64,000 nt of DNA from Rhizophagus irregularis (Eukaryota > Glomeromycota > Glomeromycetes > Glomerales > Glomeraceae), in assembly GCF_026210795.1 (NCBI RefSeq), contig NC_089445.1, positions 1,674,001 through 1,738,000 on the forward strand, written 5' to 3'. The position numbers were made by a program, and so were the translations under genes. Positions 11,045 to 23,400 of this stretch are shown here, in pieces. The first letter of the stretch is position 1. Each line of letters starts with the position of its first letter. Below the pieces are notes generated by a model, which searched no databases, had not been told where the DNA came from, and saw only the letters and a program-made list of their open reading frames with translations.

Positions 11045-13330
11045 ATATACTTACGAATCTTGATCTTTTGGAAACTCACCAAAACTATAAAAAAAAGAAA
11101 AGAACGGTTAGTAACCGTTCCATAATATTAAAAAAAAGCAAAAAAACCAAAATTCTACTTACGAATCTTTGGTTTTTTCTGTTTATCAGAATCCACTTGA
11201 GACATCAAACCTATAAAAAGAAAAAAAAGAGCGGTTATTAATAACCGTTCATAATAATATTAAAAAAATAAAAAATAAACTAAGATTCGTACTCATACTT
11301 ACGAATTTTGGTTCCACTTTTTCTAAAGATCCCGAAACCTACAAAAAGAAAAGAACGGTTATTAGTAAACCGTTCGTAGTAATAAAAAATAAAAATAAAA
11401 AATAAAAAAAAAACTAAGATTCGTACTTACTTACGAATCTTGGTTTTCCGTTATTCTTCGAAAGCCCACTGAACTAAAAAAATAAAATAAGAACGGTTAT
11501 CAGTAACCGTTCGTTAATATTATAAAAAAAAAATAAAAATAAAACTGAGATTCGTATTTACGAATCTTGGTTTTTTCCATTCTTCGGAAGACACTGACCT
11601 AAAAAAAAAGAAAATGAACGGTTAGAAACCGTTTGTAATAATAAACAAAAATAAAAAAATAAAGATTCATACTGAATCTTTAGTTTTTTCCGTTCCTTGG
11701 AAAGATGGAAATCCACCCGAACCTATAAAAAAAAATCAAAGGAACGGTTAGCAACCGTTCCATAACATTAAAAAAAAGATTCGTAAGTATATTACTTACG
11801 AATCTTAAAGGTTCTCCTTTTTCCGTTCTTCGGAAGTCCACCTGAACCTATAAAAAAAAGAAAAGAACGGTTATTAGTAACTGTTCATTAATAAAATTAA
11901 AAAAAAATTATAAAGTAAAGATTTGTACTTACGAATCTTTACCTTTGGGTTTTCATTCTTCAGAAGCCCACCCGAATCTAAAAAAATAAAGAAAAAACGG
12001 TTATTAGTAACCGTTCGTAATAAAGAAAAAACAAAAAAAAAATTATAAAGTAATAAAGATTCGTATTTACGAATCTTTACTTTTGGGTTTTCGTTCTTCA
12101 GAAGCCCACCCGAACCTAAAAAATAAAGAAAAGAACGGTTATTACACTGGTAAAAAAATGGTCTATCCTACACATATCCTACACATATCTTATATATATC
12201 GGGTACTCAAAATGTAGAAAATCATACACAAATAATACACATATCATACACATATCGGGTACTTATATATATAGTATACCTATCAGGTACCTGATATATG
12301 TATGATATATATATTAGTACCCGATATGTGTATGATATGTGTATTATTTGTGTATGATTTTCTACATTTTGAGTACTCAATATGTGTAAGATATGTATAG
12401 GATAAATCATTTTTTTACCAGTGTATTAGTAATACATTCGTAATAAGAAAAAAACAAAAAAAAAATTATAAAGAAAAGATTGATAACTTACGAATCTTTA
12501 TCTTGGGTTTTCGTTCCCCAACGGAAGTTCCCCCCCCGAACAACAAAAAATAAAGAAAGGAATGGTTATTAGTAACCGTTCATTAATAAAATTAAAAAAA
12601 CAAAAAAAATTAAAACCAAGAAGATTACTTACGAATGCTTGGTTTTTTTCCGTTCTTCGAAACTCGAAAGCCCTCGAGACGCTGAAGCATATAAAAAATA
12701 AAAAGAAAAAGAACGGTTAATAATATTATGCCAATATTAAAAAAATAAACCAAGTTTCGTGTTTATAAAACTTGGTTTTTTCCATTCTTCGGAAGTTACC
12801 CAAACGGCCAAACCTAAAAAAAGAAAGAAAAAAGAACGGTTAATAACCATTCATAATATTAAAAAAAAATAAACCAAGTTTCGTACTTACGAAACTTGGT
12901 TTTTTCCATTCTTCCGGAAGTCACCCGAACGGCTGAACCTAAAAAAAAAGAAAAAAAAAGAACGGTTAGTAACCGTTCATATTAAAAAAAAATAAAATAA
13001 ACTCTAAAGTATTCGTACTTACGAATCTTTAGAGTTTCTGTACTCAAAGACGCGAACGGCCGAACCTAAAAAAAAAGAAAAAAAATGGTTAGTAACCGTT
13101 CGTATTAAAAAAAATAAAATAAACTCCAAAGTATTCGTACTTACGAATCTTTGGAATTCTCATAAGCCCACCCAGAAAACAGTGACATCAAAAAAAAAGA
13201 AAGAAAAAAGAACGATTAGTAACGTTCGTATTAAAAAAAAATAAAATAAGCTCCAAAGTATTCGTACTTACGAATCTTTGGAGTTTACGGAGCTTCGGAA
13301 GCCCACCTGAAAGCTGAACCTATAAAAAAA
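11045..13330 (-). repeat. Tandem array A: about 16 micro-exon/intron-like units
   Basis: Units of roughly 125-140 bp repeat about 16 times, apart from one insertion. Read on the minus strand, each unit has a T-rich tract ending in AG, a core of about 28-49 nt (often starting GTTCGGGTGG... and ending AAGATTC), then GTAAGT or GTAAAT. Two palindromes follow: one spans the 5' splice-like site (AAGATTCGTA / TACGAATCTT); the other is AACGGTTACTAACCGTT and contains TACTAAC. Most cores have GTAAG; two have GTAAA and two have lost the site. Core lengths divisible by three include 36, 39, 45, 45, 48, 48, 48 and 48; others (28, 37, 43, 49) are not. Several cores are open in a compatible phase, for example SGGLLKNENPKVKI twice and SGGLPKNGKRRTFKI. 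Transcription is not shown. Confidence 0.8.
12145..12423. mobile_element. Palindromic element inserted in array A
   Basis: 279 bp with inverted ends CACTGGTAAAAAAATG and CATTTTTTTACCAGTG. It is almost fully palindromic around about 12285, with internal ACACATATC / GATATGTGT iterations. It interrupts the AACGGTTATTAGTAAC palindrome of one array unit. TATTA occurs on both sides (or ATT if the ends include A/T), so the undisturbed site can be inferred from sister units. Confidence 0.85.
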
Positions 13331-13343
13331 AAGTAAAAAAAGT

Positions 13344-13453
13344 GAAAGGGAGGGGAAGGGAAGAAGGGAAAAAGGAAGGGAAGGGAAGGAAGAAGGGAAG
13401 AAGGGGAAGGGGAAGGGGAACGAAGGAAAGGAAAGGGGAAGGGAAGAAAAAAA
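13344..13453. repeat. Polypurine tract
   Basis: An uninterrupted purine run spans 13344-13420 (77 nt). After one C at 13421 another run spans 13422-13453. It is built of GGGAAGG and GGGGAAGGGG iterations. On the minus strand it is a long pyrimidine tract immediately 5' of array A. A homopurine-homopyrimidine mirror repeat can form triplex DNA; that is general knowledge. Confidence 0.85.
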
Positions 13454-13714
13454 TTAAAAAAAGTTTAACTTTTAATACGCATAATGCGTAATGCGTAACG
13501 TTTGATTAAATAATTCAATAAATCGACCATAAATCATATATGTCGAAATTTGGCCGATTTTTAATAATTTCTGAAATTTGGCCAAAATGTGTGACAGATC
13601 AGCTGATTTGTCACATGACTGAAAGTTTTTATTTCGACCAGTGACTATAATAAAATTATAGTAAAATTTTGGAGAAACTAATCATAGAATTTTGGAGAGG
13701 TTTAGGCAGAAAAC

Positions 13715-14007
13715 CTTATTCCGGACATTACATATACAACTCAGTGACAACTTTTTTGTAGATTGACCTAAATTTCACAAAAAAAAAATCAGTTTTTTGC
13801 AATTATCTCAGCATCCAGTGGTCCAATTTGTACAAACTTTTTTTTGTTTTATAGCTCTCATCGCGCTCTACAAAATAAAAAAAATCCGCATGAATTGGAT
13901 CACTGGATACCGAGATAATTGCAAAAAACAGAAAAATAAAAAAGAGCAAATTGGGCCTTTTTTGGCAAAAAGTCAGTTGAGTTCTATAAGAAATGTCTGG
14001 GGTCCTA
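13715..14007. mobile_element. AGGACCCC-ended MITE, eroded copy
   Basis: The right end reads GTCTGGGGTCCTA. The left part CCGGACATTACATATACAAC is its degenerate inverse. The middle is a second palindrome, CTCAGCATCCAGTGGTCCAA / TTGGATCACTGGATACCGAG. The arrangement matches the better preserved element at 44227-44523. The ORF at 13797-14060 is only this repeat read through. Confidence 0.65.
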
Positions 14008-14173
14008 TTAAATATAAATTATTAAATATAATTTTGATAACTAAGTATAAACTTTTTTAAACTATAAAATTTTTAGGACTATTGTAAATGTATTTGTAAA
14101 TATTTACTGTGATGTTAATATTAAATAAAATTAATATTAGAAAATTTTGATTTATTTTATTAAATATTAAATT

Positions 14174-14480
14174 ACCAGGGTATAGTAATTCTATTCATTT
14201 TTATTCTGTTCTATTCTAATCCAATTTTAGTATAATTAATTTTAGTCAATTAAAAATAGTATAAATTGAATAGAAAAATCATGTTCATTCTGTTTCATTT
14301 ATTTTTAACCAATATTAAAACTTATATTGCATTTTTAAATTTTGGAATGCTCAGATCATCAATTTTTTTAATCTGTTATTTTAATTATTATTCCAATTTT
14401 TAAATGAATTTGACTGGCTAAAAAATTTGTCAAAAATTCAAAATAGAACAGAATAGAATAGAAATAAATAGGGCTAGTAT
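14174..14480. repeat. Short TIR element rich in TTCTATTCTATT
   Basis: Left end CCAGGGTATAGTAATTCTAT and right end ATAGGGCTAGTATA are imperfect inverse copies over about 45 bp, including TTCTGTTCTATT / AATAGAACAGAA. No ORF. Confidence 0.5.
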
Positions 14481-14839
14481 ATAGATGTGTACTTATGAAT
14501 TTTATGTAACAAAAAAATTATTGCATATCTGATATAATAATTTATTTATTATTATTATTTTAATGAAATAATAATTCATTAAAATTCTGTTTTATAATAG
14601 CTTTCTGCCAATTCAGTTAAATACAAGTATATAAAGTAAATTCCATTACATTACTTATAGTTAATTAAAGATTGATTATTGAAACTATATTTGGATTTTA
14701 AAAGACTTAATATATATATATTAATCAATTAAAATCTATTTACATGTTAGAAAATGTTTTAAACATTTAATAAAAAACCAGCCATAATGTAATTAAGAAA
14801 TAAATACTAAAATTTCTTTTCAAAGTTTTTTCCTTTGAT

Positions 14840-14980
14840 CAGTGGACAATTTTGGACAGTTCTGGGCAGTTTTGGACAAGTTTTGGACAAGTTTTAGACA
14901 GGATTTTGGACAATTCTCTTATGTCTAAAACCTTGTCCAAAACCTTTAAAGTTAAAAATTGTGTCCAAAACTCATCACTG
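14840..14980. mobile_element. 141-bp hAT-like MITE
   Basis: Ends CAGTGGACAATTTTGGACAG and GTGTCCAAAACTCATCACTG, flanked by direct CTTTGAT (14833-14839, 14981-14987). The interior has several TTTTGGACA / TGTCCAAAA iterations. CAGTGATG at the right end fits the hAT end consensus YARNGNTG. The 7-bp duplication equals that of the 3.15-kb hAT element at 53234-56382. Confidence 0.75.
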
Positions 14981-15383
14981 CTTTGATAATGAATTAATTC
15001 TTTGTGGAAACTTTGCTATATAATAAAAGCAAGCATTAAATAGATCAAGAAATTGTGATTTTAACAGTTTTAATATTACACTTATTTATTATTTGAGAGG
15101 AATTTCACATAATATTTCAATCATTTTGGAATCACATTATCACAATACTTTTTATTTTTACAATAACATTGCTAATTTTCAATATGTAAAATTATATTTA
15201 AGGTATATTATAATAAAGTGTTTGTTAGTAATTTCCTATGTATATTACGAAATTAACAAATGTAGTAATAGCTAACAATAGATGTTATGGCACTTTTAAA
15301 ATTGTTAATAATATCATTGTCATCTGATAGATATATTGAATATGATGCAATATTTTACTACAAACCAACACGCAACGCTTCAA

Positions 15384-15501
15384 ATCACCGGGGGTGATCA
15401 TCACCGTTGGCCGGAATTATCAATTTTTACCGGCACTATATTTTTTTAATGCTGGTCGATCATCATAATTTCAGTCACCGGTGAACATAACCCCCGGTGA
15501 T
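15384..15501. repeat. GC-richer palindromic element
   Basis: Inverted ends ATCACCGGGGGT and ACCCCCGGTGAT, with inner CACCG/CGGTG iterations, stand out from the AT-rich surroundings. Degenerate TTCAGGAAAT iterations follow at 15530-15675. Confidence 0.65.
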
Positions 15502-15820
15502 ATTTAGAAAAATTCTTATTATTATATGTTTCGGAAATTGTAGGATTTCAGGAAATTAGATTCAGGAAATAAGGATTCGGGGAATTGTATATTTCAGGAA
15601 AATGTTCAGTTCAGTATTCAGGTAATTGACTTCGGGAATAGGTATATTCAGGAAAATAGCATTCGGGAAATCGTAGTGTAACCACAATGTATAATTTGGA
15701 AAAAATAAAATACTTGGAAACTCGGTAAGTGATCGTCAAAATCAATTATAACCAGTAAAATGGCGTTTTATTCCCATATAAAAAAAAAGGAAAAATGATC
15801 GGCAAGTGGAGATTCAAAAT

Positions 15821-17395
15821 TTAATATTTGTACGCATTGTAATCGTAAAATATCAAGTTATTTAGGTCAACGTCGATTATGTAGAAAAAAATGAGTTCAA
15901 TGTAACTGATTGTAGCATACCAACTAACGAAGTTAATAATGAATTTGAAGATAAATTAATTGATACAAGTGAAAATTTTAAATTGATGAATTTATTAAAG
16001 AAACTCAAAATAATTCAAAATATTGTGATGATTTTATCGAATGGATACCCCCAATAATTACTTAGGGAATATAGAACACTTAACAAAAGGAGGAAATTCA
16101 GAAATTTTTTGTGGAAATTTGAATTTAATTAATTTAACTATACCTTTGGCTATAAAAGCTATTAAAGATTCTGATGAACAGATTCTAAAACGAGGTAAAA
16201 AGAAAAATTTTAATCTAAATAAAATAACAATGATTTTCTAACCTTTTTTTTCGTCGTTTCAACCATTAGTTTAAAATGCATCTTGAATGTTGTGGTCAAA
16301 GCGTTATACCATTTTATGGAATAACAAAAGTACCCGAAAAAAATAAATACGCTATGGTGATGAGACGTGCAAAATATGGAGATTTGAGGAAATATATTAA
16401 AAATTCCCCAGAATTAACTTGGGCCGACAGAATAGAAATTCTTATAAATATTTCAAAAGAATTTGGTTCATAGGGATTTTCATTGCAAAAATATTTTGGT
16501 AGACGAAAATAGGGGAATTTTAATGTGATTTTGGACTTTGTAAACCCATTGACTTAAAAATAGGTAAATAATTTTTTTTAAAAAAAAAACTAGTTTATCC
16601 TACAATACTTTAAATATGAATAATAAAACTTTTTTATAATAAAATGTTTCAGATATAATTCAAAGAGTTTTACCTTATATCGCTCCTGAAGTACTAAAGA
16701 CAGAACCATACACTAAGCAATCTGAAGTTTTAGCTTAAGTATGATAATGTAGGAATTAACTACAAATAAACCTCCATTTAAAGATCGGGATCATGACAAA
16801 TCTTGCAATAGCAGTTTGTCGTGGATTGAGACCAACTATTACTGGAGAAACACCAAAATTTTATGCTGAATTTATGAAACAATGTTGGGATCCTGATCCA
16901 TCAAAAAGACCTAATGCTTCACGCTTACCAGAATTATTTGAAGAAATGATAATTTCACCGATAACTAGAAATATAGGTATATAAGAATTAAGTACTTGAA
17001 TTTATAGTAATGTTAGAAAGTAAATTTATTTTATATTTCCTTCTTTTTCTTTTTTAGAACACAATACTAATACCAAAACCGAAACAAGAATATTTAATTA
17101 TACTGCTAGTATTGATCCAATTGATTTTTATGAAAAAGAAAAAGCATCTGTAATAAATGATGATTTTATTGATGTAAAACCATTGCCTCAGTCTAATATC
17201 CCAATAGATTCCACCGAACCAGTATATAAAATGCAAAGATGTGAAACTATAACATATTTGTTATACTAATATTATTCATAGAATATGAATCTGAAACCAA
17301 AACACTTGAATATGCTACTAATATAGCTTCAATTGATTTTTCTAATATTGATGAAACAATTGATTTAGACTCTAAAGAATTTTCAGGTTCGTGAA
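15821..17395 (+). pseudogene. Protein kinase (TKL-like) pseudogene
   Basis: A Cys pair CTHCNRKISSYLGQRRLC near 15828 is followed, after frame changes, by YCDDFIEWIPPNNYLGNIEHL and the glycine-loop region TKGGNSEIFCGNL with the VAIK-like LAIKAIKD (from 16041). Next come VIPFYGITKVPEKNKYAMVM and GDLRKYIKNSPELTWADR (16276-16473). The catalytic-loop region around 16475-16560 is frameshifted, with KNILVDENRG-type residues in another frame. LPYIAPEVL with EPYTKQSEV follows at about 16670-16735, then the C-lobe ending CWDPDPSKRPNASRLPELFEE (16793-16984). Acidic tail exons lie at about 17060-17395. Stops (for example EFGS*, SEVLA*) and frame slips make it non-functional. The order is that of Ser/Thr or dual-specificity kinases, which are greatly expanded in arbuscular mycorrhizal fungi. 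Confidence 0.82.
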
Positions 17396-17463
17396 ATGTT
17401 TGATTTAAAATATTTATTTTACTTACTTAAAAATTAATTTGTATTATTGTTATGCGAAATAAG

Positions 17464-20400
17464 CTGTTCCTACTGTTCCTGAAGGACATCTGGAAGAAAA
17501 AGCTAAATCCACAACCGAAAATGTATCTCAAACAACACAATATACAGCCGAGACTGTATCTTCTACACTTGTCAATCTTAAATCAAAAATCACTCCTGAA
17601 ACAACCAAAAAGATCGTAGAAAACCAAAAACCCGATGGTTCTATTAAATTAGACAAAACCGTATCCGATCAAATTAATATCTCTTCTGATAACATACAAT
17701 CCTCAGTTCAAACTTATGGTGTTGGTGACAAAATCAGTCCCAAAGAACGTATGGGAAACAGCCTTGTCACTCCGTTACTTAACCATTACCTCTCAATCTC
17801 AAGATCAACATAAAAACAATCTGAAAAGCCAAGAAGTGCCTTATTGATGAACTCAAAGATGAAAAATTAGTAGAAAAGTTATTAACAACGTCGTAAAAGA
17901 TTATTGTTGATCAAAGTGTCAAAAAAGGAAAGGAAGATGCCGTTTCCACTATCAAAAGCTCTTTTACAACCAAAAAAGCAAAAGAAATGGTATCATCCCA
18001 AAAAGAAGATGGATCCTTAGAACTCCCTGACGGGCGCTGAATCTAATGAATCATTAGTTTCATCCATTAAAACTTATTTCATCAATAAAGGAACGAAAGC
18101 ACCATAGAACAAAAAATTACTTGATACAGCTATAACCTTATCCTTCCTCAGAAAAACATCATCTACTGATACTTCACCAGAATTAAAAGAAAAAGTTGCA
18201 AAAGCAGAAAAATATTTAAAGACTGAATTAGGAAGTGAAGAAAAATTAAAGAATTATTCGATACAGTTGTTGTCGATCATGCAGCAAGAAAGTAATCAAA
18301 GAAAAAGCTGAACAAACGATTGTCCAAGAAATTCAAAAAACTGTAACTAAAGAAGAGATCACAAAAGTCATTGAAATTCAAAATAAAGAAGGTTCATATG
18401 AAAAAATATCCGACAAGATTACCGAAAAACTTGGAGAAATCACAACCGAAAATATATCATCCTCCGTCCATATTACTGATGAACATGTCAAAAAATTTGA
18501 TACCAAAGTATGGAATACATTTATAACAATTGCTTACTGCAATAAAGTGTTAAGAAAACAACAATCAAAAGTGACAACTCCGAATGAAAAAGCTCTCACT
18601 TGGTTGCATACTCAAATTAAGGATGAAAAATTAGTAAAAGAAGTTTTAGAATCTTGTGAGAAATTAGTAGTTGAGAAAGCTTCTAATAAAAAGAAAGAAT
18701 CTTCTTGGCCTTCTTTGTCTACTTCTTTGACTGGTTGGGGATCTAGTTGGGTAAATATATTACCGATACAGCTAAACAAACAACCGAGGGTGTGTCTGAT
18801 TTGATACAATATACAACTGATGCTGTATCTTCTACACTAATTAATCTTACCACTCCTGAAACAACCAAAAAGATCGTAGAAAATCAAAAACCCGATGGTT
18901 CTATTAAATTAGACAAAACCGTTTCCGATCAAATCAACATCTCTTCTGATAAAATACAATCCTCAATTCAAACTTATGGTGTTAGTGATAAATTAAAATC
19001 AGTCCCGAAGAACGTATGGGAAACAGCCTTGTCACTCCGCTACTTAACTATTACCTCTCAATCTCAAGATCAACATAAAGATCAATCTGAAAAAGCCAAA
19101 AAGTACCTTATTGAGGAACTCAAAGATGAAAAATTAGTAGAAGAGTTATTAATAACGTCGGAAAAGATTATTGTTGATCAAAGTGTCAAAAAAGGAAAGG
19201 AAAATGCCGTTTCCACTATCAAAAGCTCTACCACAACCGAAAAAGCAAAAGAAATAGTATCATCCCAAAAAGAAGATAGATCCTTAGAACTCCCTGACAG
19301 GCGCTTGATGTTGAATCTAATGAATCATTAGTTTCATCTATTAAAACTTATTTCATCAATAAAGGAACGAAAGCACCAGAGGACAAAAAATTACTCGATA
19401 CCGCTATAACCTTATCCTTCCTCAGAAAAACATTATCTACTGACACTTCACAGAATTGAAAGAAAAAGTTGCAAAAGCAGAAAAATATTTGAAGACTGAG
19501 TTAGGAAGTGAAGAAAAAATCAAAGAATTATTAGAAAAAACCGATACTGTTGTTGTCGATCATGCAGCCAAGAAAGTAATCAAAGAAAAAGCGGATCAAT
19601 CGGTTATCCAAGAAATTCAAGAAACTGTAACTGAAGAAGAGATCACAAAAGTCATTGAAATTCAAAATAAAGAAGGTTCATATGAAAAATACCTGACAAA
19701 GTTACTGAAAAACTTGGAGTAATTACAACCGAAAATATTTCATCATCCGTCCGTATCACTGATGAACGCGTCAAAAAATTTGATACCAAAGTATGGAATA
19801 CATTTATAACAATTGCTTACTGCTAGGAAAACACAAATCAAAACGGACAGATCAAAATGAAAAAGCCCGCGCTTGATTGCATGAGCAAATCAAGGATGAA
19901 AAATTAGAAAAAGAAATTTTAGAATCTTGTGAAAAAATAGTAGTCGAGAAAGTTTCCAATAAGAAAGAAAAAGAAAAAAGAATCATCACCTTGGTTCAAT
20001 TTGTTACCCAACTGGGGTAGTAGTGATACCACAAAACAAACAACAATAAAGAAAATCGAATCCATTCCTGTAGCTCCTACCACCAGTACAACAAAATCCC
20101 CAGAAAAACCTAAAGAAAGCGTAGTTAGTAAATTGGCTGAAAAGTTTTCCGATACTTCTAATACTGGTTCTCTTAGTACTGTAAGTCTGCAGCACATCCC
20201 AAGAAAGATACTAGAGAAGTTCAAAAAGATCAACCTACTCCTGCCAAACCTGAAACTGAATCTAAAACGAAACCTGGATAGTTTGATAATATTGCTACAA
20301 GTGTTGTAAAATTAAGCAAAGATATTGAAGACGCAATCACCTGGGACGAGAAAGATGATGATGATCATGATCATGAAAAAGTCGATGCTCTTGATACAGT

Positions 20401-23400
20401 TAAAACGTCATCTACGACCAAAGAAGTTATCCAGTATGTAGTATCAAAACAAAATGACGATGGTTCTATTGAGGCTGGCGAAACCGTTTGTAAACAATTA
20501 GATGCACCTCCTAAAGAAACAATAGTGACTATTGTTCAACAATATATCACCAATGAAAAACTCAAAAACACAAAACCTATCTGGATTACTACGGCCGTAA
20601 ACATTGCATACCTCAAAAATTTAGCGGACCAGCATGAAGGTGAATGGAAAGAAAAATATGCTCGTCAATATTTAACTAAAGAAATTGGAAATCCTAAAGA
20701 AGTGGATGAATTAATAGACGCTTCTAGCAAATACGTTGTAAAACAATCGACTCAAGAAGTTATTAAAGATAAAAAGAAAGCAGCTGTTCTTGCTATACGA
20801 TCATCAACCCCAAAGAAACCGTCAATAATGCGATATCATCTCAGAATAATGATGGATCTTTTGGAATAAGCAAAACGATCACCAAAGAACTTAATGATAC
20901 TTCCCCTGAGGATTTAGTCAAAAAAGCGATAAAATTAAACCTAAAAATTCCGATTTTATCTTTAAAACAGCACTCATGCTCGGATATCTACGTACAGCCA
21001 CGACAGATACGGATAATCCTTCAAGTACCGAGGGAATACCTTAGCTCTCAAATTAGAGATAAACAACTAGAGGAAGACATCATAAAAGCATCAAGCAAAG
21101 TAGTAATTGACAAAAGTTCAGAAAAGGTAGCAGAGGCATCTAAGAAAGAAGCTTTAAAAGAAATACAAATTACCCCTGAGATCACTAAAATTATTGTTTC
21201 AACACAAAAAACTGATGGTTCCTTTGAAGTTAGCAAGGAAATTACCGATAAGCTCAATTCTACCTCTCCTGAATCTCTAGTGACCTCTGTAATAACTTAT
21301 ACCAAGAATGATAAACTCAAAAATATTCAACCTTCGGTTTGGCAAACCGTTATATCAATGTAAGTACACTACCCAACCTTATATAAACTCATTTTTTTTC
21401 TTCTATTCTAACTTATTTTTTCACATTTTATTTTAGGCAATATTTGAAAAATACAGCTAGCCAATACGAAAATGATTGGAAAGACAAGTACAATAAAGCT
21501 GAAGAACATGTTCGATCTCAGCTTGGCGGAGATGATAATTTAGTGAAAGAACTTTTTTTTGACTTCAAACAAATATTTTATTGATCGTGTAGCAGTTAAG
21601 GAAAAAGAAGAAAGAACTCTTCAAGTATATTTGATGAAGATACAAAGAACACAACAATTTCCGTTTTGAAAGGAGAATACATCGTTGATGATGTTCGTTC
21701 AATATGTTCATCTCAGAAAAATGATGGTTCAATTACTCTCCATAAATCAATCAAAAACCAATTTAATGTCTCCAGCACTAATCGGTTAATTACGAATGTG
21801 AAAAGTTACATTAGTAACCAGCATTTAAGATCATATGATGATTCGGTCTTTGAAACTGCGCTCACAATTTATATTTTAAGATATGTTCTTGTTGAACACA
21901 AAGGTGAAACTCAAGCTGCCTATGAACGCGCTAACTCTTGGTTGAGTAAACAACTTAATAACAATAAAGAATTAGAAAAAGAATTATTTAGCGCATGTGA
22001 ACAATATGTGATCGAAGAAGGCTCCAGAAAAATTGAACATGTAATTGTAAAAGAAATAGAAAAGGTCAAACTTGAAGTTTTCAAAGACACTCCAAACTGT
22101 GCTTAAATATCTTCAAGAACGTTCCATCCTTGATGACGCTCACGCAATTCGCATATCTCAAAATAACGATGGCTCTTTCACCTTACATTCATCAATTCTT
22201 GAACAATTTAAAATTTTATCAATTGACGAATTTATTAAAGGAATTACTCGTTATGTTGGCATCAAAAATCTAAAGAATTGTGACAAATCAATCTGGCAAA
22301 CTTTATTTACTATTACATATTTCAAATAATTTTTAGTTGATTACGAAAGTGAATGGCGTAACATTTGTGAAAAAGCAAATAAATAGGTAGTCAGTAAACA
22401 ACTTAAAGGGGAGTTGGAAGAATTAGACTCTGCCTGCGACCAATATCTGATTGAAAAAGCTGTGGAGGCTTATAATAATCAAACCATAAATGTTCAAATT
22501 ACTAAGCTTGATGTAGATGAAACAACAAAAACTACCATATATAACATATATAATGGACTTAGATCTGATGCTAAAGTTGACCATGCTCTTTCTTTATGCA
22601 AATCCCAACATAACAATGGATCTTTCACTCTTCACAAAATAATTTCCGAACAACTCAAGATTTCTTCATCCGAAGAAGCTGTCGAAACTCTTAAATCTTA
22701 TGTTGGTAGTCTACGTTTGAGACGTCTTGATAAGAGTCTTTGGATATCTGCATTTATTGTCACCTATTTCAAAATTGTTTTGTTTGAATACGAATCTGAG
22801 TGGCGTAAAGCCTGCGATCGTGCAAGTACCTGGATCAGCGAACAAGTCCATAATTCTGATTTGGAAAAGAATTATATTCAGCTTGTGAACAATATTTGAT
22901 TCAACAAAGTTGCGAATTTCTTAATAGCAAAAATACTACCATCGTCACAGAAGTTTTACATAAACCTTCTCAATCTGTTATTTATGGATCTGATGATCGT
23001 GCTGTAACACAAAAAGAATATTATCTTAACTCCGAATTGATTGTAACAGGAGCAGCTGCCAGGGCAAAATGTAAAGTTGAACTTGAAAGAGCCCAAATAA
23101 TACCTTAGAAGATGTATCTAAAGCTACTGATTTGGCACTCAAGTATACCGAAGACGAAATTAATAGATTATTTGATAATAATGTGACTCATGGTAATAAA
23201 GATAATGTCTTAAATCGAGCTAAAAGAGCCACTAAATTTTTGATGGACGAATATTACAAATCAGGTGGATATTGTTGGTAATATTATATTAGTTTTTTTT
23301 AAAAAAATTGAACATTTTCAATCATCGACTACTGAATTACTGAGTTACTAAACATCAAAATTTTAACGTTAATGTTTGTAACATTTTTTATAAAGATAAT

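Noticed and set aside
11002-11241. Plus-strand ORF of 79 residues at the start of array A
   Set aside because: It is formed by two array units read on the strand opposite to the splice-like signals; Lys/Ser runs come from A-tracts.
12222-12410. Minus-strand ORF of 62 residues rich in Ile/Tyr
   Set aside because: It is a read-through of the ACACATATC palindromic element and has no independent coding support.
11045-13330. CRISPR array
   Set aside because: Regular repeats with variable cores recall CRISPR, but unit size, T-tracts, splice-like signals, eukaryotic context and lack of cas genes argue against it.
13797-14060. Plus-strand ORF of 87 residues
   Set aside because: It lies inside the AGGACCCC-ended MITE and its internal palindrome.
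18612-20233. Minus-strand ORFs opposite the repeat gene
   Set aside because: They mirror the plus-strand repeats, whose motifs clearly define the coding strand.
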